A DNA stretch of 55,394 nucleotides from Verrucomicrobiota bacterium (GTDB lineage: Bacteria > Verrucomicrobiota > Kiritimatiellia > SS1-B-03-39 > UBA6053). The position numbers and the translations under genes were made by a program. Positions 52,009 to 55,394 of this stretch are shown here, one piece after another; positions within the stretch are counted from its first letter, which is position 1, and each line of letters opens with the position of its first letter. Below the pieces are notes generated by a model that saw nothing but the letters and a program-made list of their open reading frames with translations, was not told the DNA's origin and did not search any database. The DNA is taken from positions 1-55,394 of the forward strand of contig JAFIGC010000022.1 of assembly GCA_020831635.1 (NCBI GenBank). The letters are read 5' to 3'.

Positions 52009-53094
52009 ATGCAAACCCCCGATCTACAGAAAGTAAAATTCGATTTCATCCGCTATGCGAATTGCTGGGAAGACGCCGACATCCTCTGCGAAGCCCTGCA
52101 ACCCGCGCCCGGCAAGCGCATCTTCTCCATCGCCTCCGGCGGCGACAACGCCTTCGCTCTGCTCGCCGAGGGCGCGGAAGTCCTGGCCGCCGACCTCAAT
52201 CCCGCCCAACTGACCGTGGTCGAACTCAAAGCCGCCGCAATCCGCACCCTGGAACGCGACGATCTGCTGGCCTTTCTCGGCATCCATCCCGCCTCCAACC
52301 GCCCGGAGACCTACCAAACCCTCCGAAACACCCTCGGCCCGGGGGCACGCACTTGGTGGGACACACAGCCGGACGCCATCGCCCGCGGCATCATTCACGC
52401 CGGAAAATTCGAACGCTTTCTCCGCACCTTCGGACAACGGGTCCTCCCCCTCGTTCACCGCCGCCGCACCATCGACGCCCTCATGCACCCCCGTTCACCC
52501 GAAGAGCGGATCACCTTTTACCGAAATACCTGGGACAACCGCCGTTGGCGCGCCCTCTTCAAAATCGCCATGAGCCGCCGCGTGTTGGGACGCGGCGGAC
52601 GGGACCCCGCGTTTTTCCAACATGTCGAAGGACCCGTCTCCGCTCGACTGCTCTCCCGCGTCGGACGCGCCTTCGAAACCCTCCCCCTCGAGGAAAATCC
52701 CTGGCTCGATTACATCCTCCACGGCAATTTCACTCGCGCCCTGCCCCGCTACCTGCGTCCCGGCATCCTCGACGCCGTCCGCAAAAACCTCGACCGGCTC
52801 ACCCTCGCACACGGCCCCGCCGGAAATATTCCGGACGCCGGCACGTTTGACGGTTTCAACCTCTCCGACATCTTCGAATATCTCGATCCCGACGCCTGCC
52901 GCGACCTCTACGGCGCCCTCCTGACCCAATCCAACCCCGGCGCCCGCCTGGCCTACTGGAACATGCTTGCTCCCCGCGCCGTCCCCGAGGCCCTTGCCGA
53001 TCGCGTGACCCCGCTCACCAAACTCGCCGCCGACGGTTTTGCCCGCGACGGTGCCTTCTTTTACAGCGACTTCGTGGTGGAGGAGGTCAAATGA
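52009..53094 (+). CDS. DUF3419 protein, BtaA-like 3-amino-3-carboxypropyl transferase
   Basis: A 361-residue SAM-dependent protein of the DUF3419 family that includes BtaA, which moves the aminocarboxypropyl group from SAM to diacylglycerol in betaine-lipid synthesis. Marks are NCWEDADILCEAL, IFSIASGGDNAFALLAEGA (SAM site), VLAADLNPAQLTVVELKAAA and the C-terminal NLSDIFEYLDPDA and YWNMLAPRAVP. No BtaB N-methyltransferase lies next to it, so the product may stop at the homoserine lipid or the acceptor may differ. The stop overlaps the start of a CTP-dependent lipid kinase gene (ATGA). Confidence 0.85.
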   Translation: MQTPDLQKVKFDFIRYANCWEDADILCEALQPAPGKRIFSIASGGDNAFALLAEGAEVLAADLNPAQLTVVELKAAAIRTLERDDLLAFLGIHPASNRPETYQTLRNTLGPGARTWWDTQPDAIARGIIHAGKFERFLRTFGQRVLPLVHRRRTIDALMHPRSPEERITFYRNTWDNRRWRALFKIAMSRRVLGRGGRDPAFFQHVEGPVSARLLSRVGRAFETLPLEENPWLDYILHGNFTRALPRYLRPGILDAVRKNLDRLTLAHGPAGNIPDAGTFDGFNLSDIFEYLDPDACRDLYGALLTQSNPGARLAYWNMLAPRAVPEALADRVTPLTKLAADGFARDGAFFYSDFVVEEVK

Positions 53095-54374
53095 CCCCCG
53101 ACCTGTGGGCCGCCGCGGGCATCATCTTCGGATTTCTGACCATCCTCGCACTTGCAGAAATCTCCCGGAAATTTTGGCACCTGTCACCCGAATCCAGCCG
53201 GAAAATCGTGCATGTGGGCGGCGGTCTCCTCACCCTTCCCCTGCCTTGGCTCGTCTCCTCCCCCTACGTGGTCATGGGGCTGGCTGCCGCCAGTTCCCTC
53301 CTGCTCTTTGCCGGACGAAAACTCAAAACCCTGAAAAGCATTCATTCCGTCGATCGCCGCACCGGGGGTAGCGAATATTTCCCCCTGGCCATTGCCCTGC
53401 TTTTTATCCTCAGCCTCGACCAAAAATGGCTCTATCTCGCTTCCATGCTGGTCCTCGCCGTGGCCGACGCCGGGGCCGCCCTCATCGGCAGCCGTCACGG
53501 CAGGTTGCGCTATTGGGTGGAGGACGACGCCAAAAGCGTGGAAGGTTCCCTCGCCTTTCTACTCCTTGCCTGGCCCGCCATCCTCCTGCCCTCGCTTTTG
53601 CTCACCGACCTCCCCCTGCCCATCCTCCTGCCCGGCACCCTCATTGTCGCCCTGCTCGTCACCGGTTTCGAAGCCATCTCCACCGGCGGCACCGACAACC
53701 TCTTCGTTCCCATCGGCGTCTGCGTCATCCTCCCCAAAATCTCCGCCCAGCCCGTGGAGGAAATCCACTACCAACTTTTCAGCCTCCTGGCCATGTTCCT
53801 GCTGGGCGGAGGACTGGCTTGGCGCACGCGCACCTTTCACGCCGGAGGTGCCATGGCCATCCTCATGTTTTGTTACGGCGCCTGGACCCTCGCCTCCGAA
53901 CACTGGGCCGCCGCCCCCCTGGCCGGGTTTGTCGCCTACGCCCTCGGACGCCGCCTCCTCCCCGCCCGTCCCGAACGGGAACAGCCCGTGCGCGTCATCA
54001 TCGTCTTTCGCACCGTCGTCACCGCCCTCTTGCTGCTCATCATCGCCAACATGCACCACCTTCACGAGCCCCTCGCCCCGGCCTTCGCCATGGCTGTGAC
54101 CGCCGCCATCCTGCAATCGCTCTGGAATCATTGGCAAGACCGACAACCCGGCCACCCCCTGCTGGAGATCCTCTACATCCTCCTCGCCCTCCTCACCCTC
54201 GCCGCCCCACTCGCCATCCTCCACGCCGCAACCCTCCCGCATCTCCTCCCCCTCGCCCTCCTGTTCGCGGCCAACGAACTCTATCGCCGCCAAAAACAAA
54301 CCCCGCCCCCCGCCTGGGGCGCCTTTCAACTGTCCCTGACCCTTCTCGCCACAGTTCCCGCCATTTTGCTTTGA
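53091..54374 (+). CDS. CTP-dependent lipid kinase (phytol/dolichol/diacylglycerol kinase family)
   Basis: A 427-residue membrane protein with about ten hydrophobic segments. The N-terminal 210 residues match the SEC59/VTE5/Dgk1 family: ESSRKIVHVGGGLLTLPLPW, GGSEYFPLAIALL and ADAGAALIGSRHGRLRYW with DDAKSVEGSLAF. The family uses CTP to phosphorylate dolichol, phytol or diacylglycerol. The C-terminal half (about 215-427) is an extra membrane domain I do not recognise. It is coupled to the BtaA-like gene by overlap, which suggests a shared lipid substrate, perhaps diacylglycerol. Confidence 0.82.
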   Translation: MTPDLWAAAGIIFGFLTILALAEISRKFWHLSPESSRKIVHVGGGLLTLPLPWLVSSPYVVMGLAAASSLLLFAGRKLKTLKSIHSVDRRTGGSEYFPLAIALLFILSLDQKWLYLASMLVLAVADAGAALIGSRHGRLRYWVEDDAKSVEGSLAFLLLAWPAILLPSLLLTDLPLPILLPGTLIVALLVTGFEAISTGGTDNLFVPIGVCVILPKISAQPVEEIHYQLFSLLAMFLLGGGLAWRTRTFHAGGAMAILMFCYGAWTLASEHWAAAPLAGFVAYALGRRLLPARPEREQPVRVIIVFRTVVTALLLLIIANMHHLHEPLAPAFAMAVTAAILQSLWNHWQDRQPGHPLLEILYILLALLTLAAPLAILHAATLPHLLPLALLFAANELYRRQKQTPPPAWGAFQLSLTLLATVPAILL

Positions 54375-54433
54375 AAAGCGTTGCATTCCGTGGAGTTTTC
54401 AGGCTAAATCCAAATAAAAATTGGCAGTTTCGC

Positions 54434-54647
54434 GAGCGGCGGCTTTAGCCGCTGATTGCAATCATCCTTAAGACGGAACCAGACCGCTTGAGTAGAACCG
54501 AACGGTGGCTTCAGCCCCTGTTCGGAACCGTCCATGCTTCAGAGGGGGAAGGTTGCGAGCAGCGGCAGAAGCCGCCGCTCGCTGAGGGAGGGGCGTGAAG
54601 TTCCATACGGGAAAGTTTTGCGGGAAGCGGCTAAAGCCGCCGCCCGC
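54434..54647. repeat. Cluster of REP-like palindromes
   Basis: Four related palindromes occur in the 519-bp gap after the kinase gene: GCGGCTTTAGCCGC (54439-54452), AACGGTGGCTTCAGCCCC (54501-54518, a diverged form), GCGAGCAGCGGCAGAAGCCG and on to 54584, and AAGCGGCTAAAGCCGCC (54626-54642). They differ from the two-hairpin element. No gene for a REP-associated transposase is in view. The rest of the gap to 54893 shows nothing else I can support. Confidence 0.75.
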
Positions 54648-54893
54648 TTTTCCAAAAAATGTGCAACCAGAATTTCCCGCGAAATCAGGAATTCACCTCT
54701 GCGGAACTTCCTTGGCTTGACGCGTATGCCCAACGGGGTCGCGTTCTTCCCGGTAGGTTGGATGAATCACTTCCCTCTGCGTTCTCTGCGCCCTCCTGTT
54801 CAAAAAACCTGATTTCAGACTTGCGCTACCTTTGACTCTCATTTACCCTCTATTGAGAGTGAAATTAACTCATTACAAAAGATCGAAATCTTC

Positions 54894-55334
54894 ATGAAAA
54901 ACCTGAATCCATCGAAAATGTTCAAATATTTGTTCTATTTTATGTTTTTTATTCAGGGTTTTGCCTTTTCTGATTTCCAGCTGAAAGCAGTTTTATCTAA
55001 GAATCAAATTTCCCTTGGGATGGGTTTTGAAAAGCATTGGTTGAATTGTGATGGAAACGCTCAAGTTAACCCAAAATTAGGAGAACTGGGAGGCGAAGAT
55101 GTGGCTATCGTGAGCGTTACCGTGTATGTTAGGAATGAAAATAATGAAAAGGAAACCTTGCTTCATCAAATACAATTAATTGATTTATGCACAAATTATG
55201 ATGAAGGTTTGAAGGTGAATTTAAGGTTAGATCAAGATGCCAATCTCGTCCATGACGATATATTTATTACATTTACATTGGCTTCATCTAAGATTTTTTT
55301 TTCAAAAAATATTCCATTGGATAAAAGGGACTAA
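54894..55334 (+). CDS. AT-rich secreted hypothetical protein
   Basis: A 146-residue protein with a signal peptide (about 1-25, ending GFAFS) and a beta-rich body with many Asn, Lys and Glu. Its codon use is far more AT-rich than the surrounding genes, which points to recent transfer, and the DNA stays AT-rich to the window end. I do not recognise the family. Its position after REP-like repeats suggests the edge of an inserted segment. Confidence 0.6.
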   Translation: MKNLNPSKMFKYLFYFMFFIQGFAFSDFQLKAVLSKNQISLGMGFEKHWLNCDGNAQVNPKLGELGGEDVAIVSVTVYVRNENNEKETLLHQIQLIDLCTNYDEGLKVNLRLDQDANLVHDDIFITFTLASSKIFFSKNIPLDKRD

Positions 55335-55394
55335 CAGCCGAAAACGGGTCAACCCGTGCATTTTAACATTATCGCAAGTCGTTGATGTCGAATG

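Noticed and set aside
53426-54448. 340-codon Arg/Pro-rich frame
   Set aside because: Out-of-frame shadow of the lipid kinase gene.

Overview
The window is 55.4 kb of a moderately GC-rich bacterial chromosome, most likely from the Verrucomicrobiota (PVC group); the class cannot be fixed from the sequence. Three things point there: two secreted proteins ending in a PEP-CTERM tag (IPEPGT, hydrophobic helix, FRRRK), XylR-type regulators that fuse a LacI-like sensor to an AraC-type DNA-binding domain, and an extensive glycoside hydrolase repertoire with almost no classical operons of transport genes. Many neighbouring genes overlap as ATGA, so translational coupling is common.

Layout. 1-2600: end of a tyrosine recombinase, then a chimeric secreted protein with a C-terminal RES (NAD-degrading) toxin domain and a coupled 68-residue putative immunity protein, then about 630 bp of non-coding GC-rich DNA with a long inverted repeat. 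2600-6950: a zinc uptake operon (His-rich outer-membrane protein, ZnuA-like protein, small membrane-anchored protein, ZnuC, ZnuB) behind a possible Zur/Fur site. 7000-7333: scar of a vapBC toxin-antitoxin pair. 7330-14800: MscS channel, small membrane protein with winged-helix regulator, HMG-CoA synthase, outer-membrane protein coupled to pyruvate kinase, Nudix hydrolase. 15200-25300: PEP-CTERM proteins, two XylR-like regulators, a polysaccharide deacetylase, a GH63-like enzyme and a large secreted beta-propeller protein, separated by a structured dispersed repeat. 25330-28600: a corrinoid protein and two UroD-type methyltransferases, one fused to a thioredoxin-like domain. 29000-41160: a glycan-degradation block (cellulase-like, SGNH esterase, GH39, GH95, GH2 beta-mannosidase, GH26-like, ThuA) with an erythromycin-esterase-family protein on the other strand. 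41300-46330: tRNA-Thr, a HTH-EIIA regulator, a zinc-ribbon coiled-coil protein, a bisphosphate nucleotidase, TadA, and an AAA ATPase plus DUF4276 pair that looks like a transferred defence module. 46400-55394: a lipoprotein, thioredoxin-like protein, secreted hypothetical protein, HMG-CoA reductase, a BtaA-like (DUF3419) transferase coupled to a CTP-dependent lipid kinase, REP-like repeats and an AT-rich secreted protein.

How it fits together. HMG-CoA synthase and reductase, 39 kb apart, imply a mevalonate pathway. The glycan block plus the corrinoid methyltransferases suggest use of polysaccharides, possibly including methylated sugars (inference). Regulatory sequences support this part: three promoters share direct repeats around CGCAAA with a 22-bp period, and the corrinoid operon has its own perfect 11-bp direct repeat with the same period, as expected for AraC-type regulators. 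The strongest candidates for undescribed biology are the RES toxin module, the UroD-thioredoxin fusion in a sugar-degradation setting, the AAA/DUF4276 pair, the DUF3419/lipid-kinase pair, and a two-hairpin repeat family that covaries in its stem and sits at stop codons.
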